A model generated the notes under the pieces. That model had not been told where the DNA came from. It ran no database searches and saw nothing but the letters and a program-made list of their open reading frames with translations. DNA of 21,944 bases from a virus, in IMG/VR virus record IMGVR_UViG_3300047554_000247, positions 1-21,944 of that record; one strand, written 5' to 3'. The number at the start of each line of letters is the position of its first letter. Position 1 is the first letter of the stretch. Below are positions 14,923-21,944 of the stretch, one piece after another. The position numbers and the translations under genes were made by a program.

Positions 14923-16301
14923 AGAGATTTAATAGGTATAATTTTCTTGGTAGTTTTTGGAATACCGTAAACCATCCCGAAGATGTCTTTTCTATCTTCT
15001 GGCATAGCCTTATTTTCGTCTTCGATATAAATCGGAATCATCCCTGTCAACATCTCGATAGAGCAGCAAAATACGACGATATTATCGCTGTATGAATTCG
15101 TACAAGTAGTTTCCCACAGTGGACCAGTTAGGAAGAAACAAGCACCTTTACATATATGTAATACAGGACAGTTGGGGCATTCTTCACGATCGCTCCAATG
15201 AGTTCCTGTAGCGACTTCCACAGAAGATAAGCTAGAAACATGGCCAATATGATGTGAAATACCAGAAGGATTGGTAGAAACTGTTGACACGTTCTGACAA
15301 GTTAGAACATTTCCGTTAAGGTCTATCGCCATATTATCTGAAAGATCCATACCACACTTTTGTGTGATATCTTCAGATCTTTTACCATTAGAAATAGAAT
15401 TAATAAAGTTATCTACCTTAGTTTTAATAGTGCTATAACGAGTTACATATCCAGCACGAATTTCATCGAAAGTGAACTTTCTAAAGTTCATTTCCTGTTC
15501 TGCATTTTCCAAGGAAGAAGTGACGCCACCTTCGTCATATGCGTCGATGAATGTACCTTCACCTATTAGTAAATACTGTAAGTAATGTTCACCCAATTCT
15601 GTTGCAATTAGCTTTTCAAAAAACTGTTGAACACTGGCTCTACTGATATTTTTAGCAGTTACCATTGAGTTGAAACTCAAACGATTTTTTGTCGCTAATA
15701 CTTTATAAGCGTACAGAATTCCTTCTTTACTCTCTTTATCATCTAATGGGTCTGGACCACGAACAAACTGTCCTGGACCATCATGTGAAATACCGATACT
15801 AAATCCCAGATTATCTAACCAATCAACCTTTTCTTTATCTAAAAGACTTCCGTTAGTTATAATAGAAAAATTAGAGTTTGGGTATTTCTGTCTTATCTGT
15901 TCTGCTAGAGGTTTTAAGGTTTTCCAATAAACCAAGGGCTCACCACCCCAAAATTCAAAGGAACGATTTAATCCTAGCTTATCATCACCACCATCAAACC
16001 AAGTTTCCATATTTGACACAAAGGGAGCTATATCATCTGGATTGGTTGAATCTGCATGCGGTACAAATCTCTGGTTACAATACTCGCATTCGTAATTGCA
16101 AGATAACCCGAGTTGTATTTTTACAGTTTTTGGATTTTTACCAGTCTGAATCTTGACCTGTTTTTTCTCAGTTAGATCGAGGTTGGTTTGGATGACTGGG
16201 GAACCATCTTCCCAGTTTAGAGTGCTGTACTTAGAATCATAAACAACTTTCTTTCTTTCCTGAGTCACTGGATGAGAAAGAGTAACATTAAATTTTGCCA
16301 T
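14919..16301 (-). CDS. Radical SAM/SPASM peptide-modifying enzyme
   Basis: A 460-residue protein. CNYECEYC (C68, C72, C75) is the CxxxCxxC site for the SAM-binding [4Fe-4S] cluster. FWGGEP (117-122), SIITNGSLL (146-154) and GFSIGISHDGPG (166-177) are further radical SAM barrel motifs. The C-terminal SPASM domain has C316, C335 (in GNVLTC), then C375, C378, C384 and C388 (CPNCPVLHICKGAC) and C400, enough for auxiliary clusters. SPASM enzymes usually modify ribosomally made peptides or proteins, for example by thioether bonds in sactipeptides and ranthipeptides, or by formylglycine in sulfatases. An N-terminal extension of about 58 residues precedes the barrel. The ATG has AAGG 8 bases upstream. 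The gene starts a cassette with two ATGA overlaps and follows fibre-region genes, including one ending in (Asn-Cys)4, its best candidate substrate here. Confidence 0.93.
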   Translation of the reverse strand: MAKFNVTLSHPVTQERKKVVYDSKYSTLNWEDGSPVIQTNLDLTEKKQVKIQTGKNPKTVKIQLGLSCNYECEYCNQRFVPHADSTNPDDIAPFVSNMETWFDGGDDKLGLNRSFEFWGGEPLVYWKTLKPLAEQIRQKYPNSNFSIITNGSLLDKEKVDWLDNLGFSIGISHDGPGQFVRGPDPLDDKESKEGILYAYKVLATKNRLSFNSMVTAKNISRASVQQFFEKLIATELGEHYLQYLLIGEGTFIDAYDEGGVTSSLENAEQEMNFRKFTFDEIRAGYVTRYSTIKTKVDNFINSISNGKRSEDITQKCGMDLSDNMAIDLNGNVLTCQNVSTVSTNPSGISHHIGHVSSLSSVEVATGTHWSDREECPNCPVLHICKGACFFLTGPLWETTCTNSYSDNIVVFCCSIEMLTGMIPIYIEDENKAMPEDRKDIFGMVYGIPKTTKKIIPIKSL

Positions 16302-16316
16302 AATATACCTTAAATT

Positions 16317-16341
16317 ATAAAGGGGATCTAGTCCCCTTTAT
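16317..16341 (-). terminator. Hairpin upstream of the radical SAM gene
   Basis: The minus strand reads ATAAAGGGGA, loop CTAGA, TCCCCTTTAT: a perfect 10-bp stem followed by AATTT. It directly follows the stop of the upstream Ig-like gene and ends 15 bases before the radical SAM start. The T-run is short, so it may be a partial terminator or an attenuator. Confidence 0.7.
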
Positions 16342-16346
16342 TTATT
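16339..16346 (-). promoter_or_regulatory. Candidate late promoter AATAAATA overlapping a stop codon
   Basis: A match to NATAAATA. The stop codon TAA of the upstream Ig-like gene lies inside it, and its last three bases belong to the following hairpin stem. Transcripts starting 5-7 bases downstream would lose most of the left hairpin arm. The radical SAM ATG is 37 bases downstream. Confidence 0.6.
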
Positions 16347-17136
16347 CGACTGGAATGATAATCTGATTTAGAGAAGGGACTCTTCTATAACCTGCTCTTA
16401 CACGAACAGCTTCTCCTGCTACTAAGTCTGTAGAATATGCAGTAAGAGATCCTGTTCCATTAGTCAATGTAACACGTTGTTTATTAGTTAAACCATAAAC
16501 TGCATCTATAAAAACTTCTTTGACAGAAGGATCTGCGCTAACAGTAATAGTCACAGAAGAATTTGGAGCAATTGTCTGTGAAGAACTAGTTAATGTGATA
16601 GTAGGTAAATGTTCTTTGAAACCTGCCACAGTAGTTGCAGACTCTGCTGCTGTTTTAAGAGTTCCAGCGTATTGATAATTAGCGTTCTGTGGAGTTCTTA
16701 AAACTACTGTCCAAGTTGAAAAATCACCATCTTGATCGTCTACTAAAATATAGAAAGGATATGAATTGTATGGAGCATTAGAAGATGGCTTAGAACGGCT
16801 TGATAATGTATCAGCAAAGATATCAATAAATTCTGAAGGTGGTATCACATACGCTTCGGTAGGAATACCTTCAGAATCTGATACAACTTGCACAGATGGG
16901 TTCACACCATATACAACAAAGTCTGCACCAGTACCAAATTGTTTTAGATTAGCAGCTAATACTTTATTCCATAGAAGTACGGAGTCTGTATTATCAGTAT
17001 TGTGCTGAACTACTTTTATTTCAAAATAGTCGTCGTTACCATCAAGATGAAATGTAACACCAGAACTTTCTTTTTGTGGTATAGTTGAAGTTGTGTAATC
17101 TGGATTACCAACTATGTGTTTTTTAATCTTAATCAT
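16342..17136 (-). CDS. Ig-like virion or fibre-accessory protein
   Basis: A 264-residue protein, starting at ATG 17136 (MIKIKKHIVGNPDY). A longer frame opens at TTG 17154 inside the preceding gene. I prefer the ATG because AGGA lies 6 bases upstream, the same layout as in neighbouring genes. The N-terminal 165 residues are unrecognised (KVVQHNTDNTDSVLLWNKVL, YVIPPSEFIDIFADTLSSRS, FYILVDDQDGDFSTWTVVLR). Residues about 176-264 look like an Ig-type beta-sandwich (LTSSSQTIAPNSSVTITVSA, then PSVKEVFIDAVYG, RVTLTNGTGSLTA and GEAVRVRAGYRRVP). It lies between the (Asn-Cys)4 fibre and the radical SAM gene, with an 11-base gap to the former. It could be a fibre-tip partner, but no function is proven. 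Confidence 0.75.
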   Translation of the reverse strand: MIKIKKHIVGNPDYTTSTIPQKESSGVTFHLDGNDDYFEIKVVQHNTDNTDSVLLWNKVLAANLKQFGTGADFVVYGVNPSVQVVSDSEGIPTEAYVIPPSEFIDIFADTLSSRSKPSSNAPYNSYPFYILVDDQDGDFSTWTVVLRTPQNANYQYAGTLKTAAESATTVAGFKEHLPTITLTSSSQTIAPNSSVTITVSADPSVKEVFIDAVYGLTNKQRVTLTNGTGSLTAYSTDLVAGEAVRVRAGYRRVPSLNQIIIPVE

Positions 17137-17147
17137 TGGATATCCTA

Positions 17148-17174
17148 TTAGCAATTACAGTTGCAGTTACAGTT
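17148..17174 (-). other. C-terminal (Asn-Cys)4 motif
   Basis: Codons AAC TGT, AAC TGC, AAC TGT, AAT TGC, then TAA (residues 384-391). Four strictly alternating Asn-Cys pairs end the fibre. Variation at both third positions shows that the pattern is not a simple tandem DNA expansion. It could be a crosslinking, metal-binding or radical-SAM substrate tail; nothing in the sequence decides between these. Confidence 0.85.
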
Positions 17175-18323
17175 GTGTGCTCTTAGCAACATGTTGGTTC
17201 CTTGACGAATTGTATCATAAACACCAGCAGTATAGAAAATAGTTGGGTAATGGTGATAGTTAGCGTTACCAAAACAGTTACCAATAACACGACCGCCACC
17301 ACCGTCAACGAAGAAACCGTAGTTACCCAAGTTGTTAGAGAATTGTGACAAGTGACCTGGCCAACCACCGCCAGCAGAAGATGCGTAACCTGCAGAACCA
17401 GCAAAACCAGCGTATGAGACGTTAGTGACGGAAACCGCACCAGTAGCACCCTGAACAGATGTAACAGGAACAGAAACGGTAACAGCACCTGTGTTACCTT
17501 GAACAGATGTAACAGCAGCGTTAATAGTAGGGTTACCAGCAACACCGCTACCGTTATCAACAGTAATACCAGCACCAGCAACAATTGATCTAGTAGCAGA
17601 AGCACCAGAACCAGTTCTAATGTAGATACCAGTACCTGCCTGACCAGACAATGCTGTTAATTCAGCAGAGTATGCTTGGACATCTGTACCAATACGAACA
17701 CCTAGCGTAGCACGAGCAGTAGCTGCATCAGCGTCCGCCATATGGCCACGCATGTAAGAACTAGATGTAAAAGTAGCTGCTGTACCAGATCCAGTAAAAT
17801 ATGGAACTAAGTTAGCTCCAGAAACGATACCAGCTAATGCTGCTAATTCTGCGTCATATGCTTGGACGTCTGTACCAATCGCTAGACCTAAGGCAGTACG
17901 AGCGCCAGCTGCAGTAGTAGAACCTGTACCACCAGAGCCGATAGCTAAAGCAGTAGAAAGGGTGATAGAACCGCTAGTGATTGCTGCAACACCAGAGAAA
18001 GTACCAGAGAAGGTAGAAGCTGTGATGGTGTTAGCTGCAAAGTTACCACTAGAGTCACGAGTAACAACAGAGCTCTTGTCAGTAGCTGCTGGAAGTGCAG
18101 AAGAGTTAGCTAAACCACGAACTAAGTCAGCATCTACACCAGATCCAGTACCATCAACTGTGATAAGTTTGGCTAGGACGTCTGCTGCAGTATAAGAAGC
18201 TGCAGTTTGACCAGTTTGGATTGCGTTACTTAAGTTCGTAAAGTTAGCATCGACTTCGGCGTTTGTAAGAGGGCTACCTTTGGTAGATCTTAGCGTAATT
18301 GATGGTGCGGAAATGCTTGCCAT
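17148..18323 (-). CDS. Tail-fibre-like protein ending in (Asn-Cys)4
   Basis: A 391-residue protein. The N-terminus ([20 protein letters not shown], then TNLSNAIQ) is a fibre head seen in many phage tail fibres. The shaft contains duplicated blocks ([20 protein letters not shown] and [40 protein letters not shown]). The last about 90 residues form a Gly/His/Tyr-rich tip ([39 protein letters not shown]) ending in [10 protein letters not shown]. Apart from one further N-C pair (VIGNCF) the protein has no Cys that I see. The repeat is encoded with mixed synonymous codons (AAC/AAT, TGT/TGC), so the protein sequence appears to be kept, not a simple DNA repeat. Shine-Dalgarno AAGGA precedes the ATG by 7 bases. 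A C-terminal run of exposed Cys suggests crosslinking, metal binding or enzymatic modification. Confidence 0.88.
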   Translation of the reverse strand: MASISAPSITLRSTKGSPLTNAEVDANFTNLSNAIQTGQTAASYTAADVLAKLITVDGTGSGVDADLVRGLANSSALPAATDKSSVVTRDSSGNFAANTITASTFSGTFSGVAAITSGSITLSTALAIGSGGTGSTTAAGARTALGLAIGTDVQAYDAELAALAGIVSGANLVPYFTGSGTAATFTSSSYMRGHMADADAATARATLGVRIGTDVQAYSAELTALSGQAGTGIYIRTGSGASATRSIVAGAGITVDNGSGVAGNPTINAAVTSVQGNTGAVTVSVPVTSVQGATGAVSVTNVSYAGFAGSAGYASSAGGGWPGHLSQFSNNLGNYGFFVDGGGGRVIGNCFGNANYHHYPTIFYTAGVYDTIRQGTNMLLRAHNCNCNCNC

Positions 18324-18341
18324 TTAGGATCCTTTTTCAAC

Positions 18342-18563
18342 TTATTTGTTTACGAGTTTTATGAGAAGATCTTTAATTTCTCGCAACTCATTCTTCATAT
18401 TATTTATCTCATCTGTATGTTGAGAAATTAGCTGATCTTTTTGCTCTGCCAGCCTAACTCTCTCCATATATTCCTCATATTCTGTCCTGTTTGTATTTAT
18501 AATGGCTCCGCTAGAGATATCTCTAACTAAGCCATTATGTCCCTGAACTTTTAAGTAATTCAT
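18342..18563 (-). CDS. Small coiled-coil protein
   Basis: A 73-residue protein. The N-terminus YLKVQGHNGLVRDISSGAII (residues 3-22) is a short pattern I have seen in small proteins of T4-like marine phages. Residues about 28-71 (YEEYMERVRLAEQKDQLISQ, then HTDEINNMKNELREIKDLLI) form a highly charged heptad-like helix expected to make a coiled coil. The ATG shares its A with the last base of the upstream stop (TAATG), so translation is coupled to the large tail protein. The function is unknown; an assembly chaperone or small connector would fit its size and place. Two late-promoter matches lie within it, upstream of the (Asn-Cys)4 fibre. Confidence 0.8.
   Translation of the reverse strand: MNYLKVQGHNGLVRDISSGAIINTNRTEYEEYMERVRLAEQKDQLISQHTDEINNMKNELREIKDLLIKLVNK
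18401..18408 (-). promoter_or_regulatory. Possible late promoter GATAAATA
   Basis: A NATAAATA match inside the small coiled-coil gene, 77 bases upstream of the (Asn-Cys)4 fibre ATG. The coding context (Glu-Ile-Asn-Asn) could produce it by chance. Confidence 0.4.
18494..18501 (-). promoter_or_regulatory. Possible late promoter TATAAATA
   Basis: A perfect late-promoter core inside the small coiled-coil gene (codons for Ile-Ile-Asn-Thr), about 170 bases upstream of the (Asn-Cys)4 fibre. It is a plausible second start for that transcript, but it lies in AT-rich coding DNA. Confidence 0.4.
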
Positions 18564-21500
18564 TATGGGCAGGCAATAATTCTTAAGTCCTTAACTAGCG
18601 GGACTGCAGAACTGTTTGTAGATTTCATTACGATTTTAACGACTAATGTGTCAAAAGCAGCCATACCAGTTAAAGTATAGTCCATATCTGTGAATGTTGT
18701 ATCGCCCAACTCGACTTTCTTAACTGATGCGTCTGGTGACAATAATGTATATTTAGCTGTATCTAGCTGGGACTTATCGCCAGTACAAGTCTTGTAATAT
18801 ACCAACAAATCAGCTTCAGTAGGAATATTTGCTGCAAAACGAACTCTCAAATATGTAGATGGATTTGCAAATTTCACTGGGGTTGTTACGAAAGAACTCA
18901 GAGTGGTGCTACCATCTGGAGCGATTTCGTCGTAGAACATCTCACGAACAGAAACTGTTGTTCCACTTACTGCAGATTCAGATGTTCCGCTGAAAGAACC
19001 ACCAGAAGTATTAGTTCCTAAAGTGATAGTAGCTGTAGTACCATCATCTGTGAAACCAGTAACTAGGTATGTTCCATTGTTACCAGCTGTCGTAGCAGAC
19101 GCAATAGTTACATAGCGTCCAATGCCGATAGCAGCCATAGCGGATCTTACTGTAGCATTAGTAGAAGAGAACCCAGTAGAACTGAACGTAAATGCTCCAG
19201 TTGCACCAGTAAACAACTGCTTAACGTCTAGCGCTGCTACGTTTGTATTAGATTCAGTAGGATAGTTAACGATGTTAGAAATTGCTACCAAACTAGCTCT
19301 AGAAGTATCGATAACTGGAGAAACTGCATCGTTTGTAGTAGATAGCAAGCATGTGAATGTTACAGACTTGTTACCACCCATTAGAATGTTTTCGTTAACT
19401 TCAGAAGCGATAACACGAGGTGAATCAAAGTAGTTATCTTCCTTAACCAAGCATGGAGTAGTTGTGGTATCTGCCTGATATGGAGTCTGAGTTCCATCGA
19501 TAGATTTACCACTGGTTGTGGAGATGTTGAACGAACACTTAGTGTCAGAGAATGTCTGCATCTGGATAGATGGGTTAACTAAGTCATAGTTAATGTTCTT
19601 AGTTGCACGTGCCAGAGTGCTTCCAGCGTAACCACTAGAAGTAGCTGAATTTGTGACAGTAAATGTGTAGCAATCTTTGTCTGCGTTACCGATAACGTGA
19701 GTTCCATTGATTTCAGCAGCTGGGATACCATTAACTGTTCCAGTTACACCATCAATAGTTACAGAAGAACCAGCGTACATTCCGTGGTTTGTATGCCATA
19801 CACGAACTGTAGTACTTCCAGACGCTGTCTGGAATGGGTCTGTTCCAAGGAAGTCATAAGGTAAAACATCGTTAACGAACTGCACGTTACCTACAGCAGT
19901 AGTATCGAACTTAGCACGATAGATTGTGAACTTAATATCTTGGTTCTGATCAGCTGTCCAAGTAGATGCGTTCTGAGACTTGAACATTACACCAGCGTAT
20001 GGTTGCTGAGAAATAGTTCTGCCAGAAGATCCTGGGATTTGATCTCCCATAGAAGAGATCCAAACCTTATAGTTATTAGAGTCTGACTGCAAGACGAAAC
20101 AATATTCTCCATTATCCTGAACATAAACAGGAGTAGTGAAATTGAAACGTGTAGGTGTATCAAATGTTGGAACTTGATAATCTACTGCTGAACCATCTGA
20201 CAATGTAACCATATTAGAAGACAGGTTTACTTGTTCTGGCTTCAAAGTAACACGGCTGAATGGTAGAACATTCTTACCTGGATATCCGTTAACCATCTCA
20301 CGAATTTCCAGAGTAACAGGGATGCGATCGTCTTTAGTAGCAAAGAAGATATCAATACCAGTTAGGAATGCACCACCCTTTTGTTGTACCAAGAAAGATT
20401 GAGCTAATGGATCATACCAACCAGTATCAGAAACGACACGTTCAGAAGTCTGGTAGATTGTTTGTCTAGCAGCAGGGTCGTCATTTGGTCCGATAACTTC
20501 ACGAACAAGTTCAGCGTTACGAACTGCGTTGACAAGACCTTGTTTAGTTTCTAGAACACCTTCTGCACGATAGATAGCACGTCCACGAGATGTCCAGCTA
20601 CCAGTAGATGTAGAAGAATCAATCAATTTAAATTCTCTTCCACCTGTACGGAAACGAACAGAATCTGTGTTAGGAATATTGAATAGAAGGTTCAGATCGC
20701 CATTCTTATTTGTAACTAGAGTAGTCTGTGCTGTTAGAGAAATTACAGTACCTGTAGCCCCAGAAACAGAACCTGTGAATGCTTGTCCGTTAGAAATTGT
20801 TCCGATAACATTCACTACATCCAAGATGTATGCGCCAGTGTCTGGGTCAACGTGTGTTCCTACAACAACGGCAGAACCAGAGTTGTTGGAAGTTGTAATA
20901 ACATCACCCTTATTCAAACAAACTTGAGAGTCGCCTGCAATTCTACGCTTAGTTTCAGAAGCAGAGCCACCAACATTAGAAGTTGTATCGAATGCAACTG
21001 AGTTTGTTGGAGTGTAGACCAACTTAGAAGCTGCTGTCACGTAGTCGCCAACTGCAACATCGTCGAAGTAACTGTAGAAGCGTGTTTGTGGCTTCAATCC
21101 ACGTACTTGAACTAAAACATTTCTAGAACGAATGTAAGGGATAGTTGTTTTAGAAACAGTTCTTTCACCTACATTTTCATAGCTATAAGATTCTTTCAGA
21201 GTAGTTCTAATACCTTCTCTTGCCTGACCAACTGGAGTAGCTACAACTTCTGTTGTAACGACACGGCGTGCCCATCCAGAAGCCTCTGGTCCAAGACCAA
21301 ATCTAGCATCTAGTGCTGCACCACCATCACCACCACGACGATCAGCTTCGTATGTATTTGTTACACCAGTACCGACTGGTTGACCGATCCAATCTGTTCT
21401 CCATGGACCCCAAACAGTTCCGTAGTTATTCTCACCATTAATAATACCAGCTGCAACAGCCATGGTGCGAATTACGTTATAGTTACCTTCAACCTTGTTG

Positions 21501-21944
21501 ATAAAAGGATCTGGCATTGTTGTTGTCTCAAACCAATCATCTGTAGGTGGATTGATTTCAACATTACCCAAGAAAGTGATAATAGCAAATGGGTTGATAT
21601 TTTCTAAGCGAGAAGCGTATTCTTGTTTAACAAGAACAGGAGTATCAATAATTGGAAGAGTGATAATATCACCATTCAATTGATACTTAGAATTAGAACG
21701 CTGTGTATTGTTAGAATTCTTTTCTAACAAGTTTACGTTCTTCATAACATAGAATGGTCGCAACTCACCCTTAGTTTTATCGATAGAACAGAAGTAATCA
21801 ACTTTTGTTGGATCGCCGATAGTATCGCTACCAGAGAAGCTATCAACAACAAATCCGTTTTTCATTCTATCCATACCTTTAGAGTCAGTCAACTTCATTG
21901 ACTGAGTATCTGTTTCTAGTAATGATAGAGATGTGTAGTACTCT
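18563..21944 (-). CDS. Large tail/baseplate protein (DUF4815-like), 5'-truncated
   Basis: At least 1126 residues. The frame begins with an ATG at 21898 but stays open to the window edge, and the 15 upstream codons (EYYTSLSLLETDTQS) continue the protein pattern. The true start is therefore outside. The first visible part (MKLTDSKGMDRMKNGFVVDS) and SRLENINPFAIITFLGNVEI (96-115 from that ATG) are typical of DUF4815-type tail proteins of T4-like marine phages. A domain about 480-660 (DPLAQSFLVQQKGGAFLTGI, FATKDDRIPVTLEIREMVNG) looks like a virion beta-sandwich. Two decorative modules are visible: GSAVVVGTHVDPDTGAYILD with GTISNGQAFTGSVSG (about 330-390), and an NHGMYAG HGL-type unit. In transcription order it precedes all fibre genes here, as baseplate genes do in T4. 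Confidence 0.85.
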   Translation of the reverse strand, partial: EYYTSLSLLETDTQSMKLTDSKGMDRMKNGFVVDSFSGSDTIGDPTKVDYFCSIDKTKGELRPFYVMKNVNLLEKNSNNTQRSNSKYQLNGDIITLPIIDTPVLVKQEYASRLENINPFAIITFLGNVEINPPTDDWFETTTMPDPFINKVEGNYNVIRTMAVAAGIINGENNYGTVWGPWRTDWIGQPVGTGVTNTYEADRRGGDGGAALDARFGLGPEASGWARRVVTTEVVATPVGQAREGIRTTLKESYSYENVGERTVSKTTIPYIRSRNVLVQVRGLKPQTRFYSYFDDVAVGDYVTAASKLVYTPTNSVAFDTTSNVGGSASETKRRIAGDSQVCLNKGDVITTSNNSGSAVVVGTHVDPDTGAYILDVVNVIGTISNGQAFTGSVSGATGTVISLTAQTTLVTNKNGDLNLLFNIPNTDSVRFRTGGREFKLIDSSTSTGSWTSRGRAIYRAEGVLETKQGLVNAVRNAELVREVIGPNDDPAARQTIYQTSERVVSDTGWYDPLAQSFLVQQKGGAFLTGIDIFFATKDDRIPVTLEIREMVNGYPGKNVLPFSRVTLKPEQVNLSSNMVTLSDGSAVDYQVPTFDTPTRFNFTTPVYVQDNGEYCFVLQSDSNNYKVWISSMGDQIPGSSGRTISQQPYAGVMFKSQNASTWTADQNQDIKFTIYRAKFDTTAVGNVQFVNDVLPYDFLGTDPFQTASGSTTVRVWHTNHGMYAGSSVTIDGVTGTVNGIPAAEINGTHVIGNADKDCYTFTVTNSATSSGYAGSTLARATKNINYDLVNPSIQMQTFSDTKCSFNISTTSGKSIDGTQTPYQADTTTTPCLVKEDNYFDSPRVIASEVNENILMGGNKSVTFTCLLSTTNDAVSPVIDTSRASLVAISNIVNYPTESNTNVAALDVKQLFTGATGAFTFSSTGFSSTNATVRSAMAAIGIGRYVTIASATTAGNNGTYLVTGFTDDGTTATITLGTNTSGGSFSGTSESAVSGTTVSVREMFYDEIAPDGSTTLSSFVTTPVKFANPSTYLRVRFAANIPTEADLLVYYKTCTGDKSQLDTAKYTLLSPDASVKKVELGDTTFTDMDYTLTGMAAFDTLVVKIVMKSTNSSAVPLVKDLRIIACP
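20729..20911 (-). other. Beta-module resembling the gp13 insertion
   Basis: The region encodes about residues 330-390 (from the ATG at 21898) of the large tail protein: KGDVITTSNNSGSAVVVGTH, VDPDTGAYILDVVNVIGTIS, NGQAFTGSVSGATGTV. It shares the SGA-x-V-x(about 10)-G-x-L-x-V-x-x-V-x-GTF/I-x-x-G-x-x-x-x-G layout with the insertion in gp13 (3702-3884). Homology is suggested, not proven. Confidence 0.5.

Noticed and set aside
17137-17154. Upstream TTG start for the Ig-like protein, overlapping the fibre stop codon
   Set aside because: The ATG at 17136 has AGGA at ideal spacing and begins with a sensible MIKIKKHIV; the TTG extension adds only six residues and overlaps the (NC)4 codons.
17183-17605. 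140-residue Leu/Val-rich frame on the minus strand
   Set aside because: It is an alternative frame of the (Asn-Cys)4 fibre; the leucine-rich composition is an artefact of shifted Gly/Ala/Thr codons. It could be mistaken for a membrane protein.
21896-21898. ATG at 21898 as the true start of the large tail protein
   Set aside because: The frame is open upstream to the window edge and the extra residues fit the protein family, with no Shine-Dalgarno sequence before this ATG. The gene is treated as truncated.
1-21944. tRNA genes, insertion sequences and attachment sites
   Set aside because: I found no cloverleaf with a TTCGA-type arm in the gaps, no transposase, and no long direct repeats flanking the accessory cassette.

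Overview
The window is part of the late structural region of a T4-like, contractile-tailed phage (Caudoviricetes). Every gene I accept lies on the minus strand, so transcription runs from high to low coordinates. The evidence is a T4-order block at the low end: neck proteins gp13 and gp14, tail terminator gp15 and terminase large subunit gp17. These keep recognisable T4 signatures, such as the gp14 core, the gp17 Walker A motif GRQQGKT and the nuclease HDDLVM motif. The fibre and DUF4815-type tail proteins resemble those I know from marine T4-like phages of cyanobacteria and SAR11-type bacteria. The host itself cannot be read from this DNA. I saw no tRNA, rRNA, CRISPR array, insertion sequence or integration site.

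Layout in transcription order. (1) 21944-18563: a very large tail or baseplate protein, cut by the window edge; its frame stays open past the first internal ATG. (2) 18563-17148: a small coiled-coil protein, then a tail-fibre-like protein whose last eight residues are four Asn-Cys pairs. (3) 17136-16342: an Ig-like structural protein. (4) 16301-13688: three genes joined by 4-base ATGA overlaps, namely a radical SAM/SPASM enzyme, an unknown 97-residue protein and a TRAP (DctP-type) solute-binding protein with no signal peptide. A hairpin precedes the cassette and a UUCG-loop terminator follows it. (5) 13631-12606: an asparagine-synthetase-like ATP-pyrophosphatase without a glutaminase domain. 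(6) 12547-5302: small virion proteins and large repetitive fibre or tail proteins. (7) 5279-4110: another fibre protein. (8) 4106-1: gp13, gp14, gp15 and gp17. gp17 is open at the low edge and occupies 1476-1 completely. The junctions are tight, and no stretch over 300 bases lacks a gene.

Regulation. Six matches to the T4/cyanophage late-promoter core NATAAATA lie on the coding strand between 12.5 and 18.5 kb, each upstream of a start codon. I found none by eye on the other strand. Three of them touch or sit inside terminator-like hairpins. The one at 12578-12585 lies in the loop of a hairpin whose 3' arm contains the Shine-Dalgarno sequence of the next gene, the arrangement known from T4 genes e, soc and 49.

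The most interesting part is 12.6-18.3 kb. Peptide-modifying and small-molecule enzymes sit inside a tail-fibre operon, next to a fibre ending in (Asn-Cys)4. My hypothesis is a phage-encoded system that modifies, perhaps thioether-crosslinks, the tip of a tail fibre. This is inference from gene order and motifs, not demonstrated.
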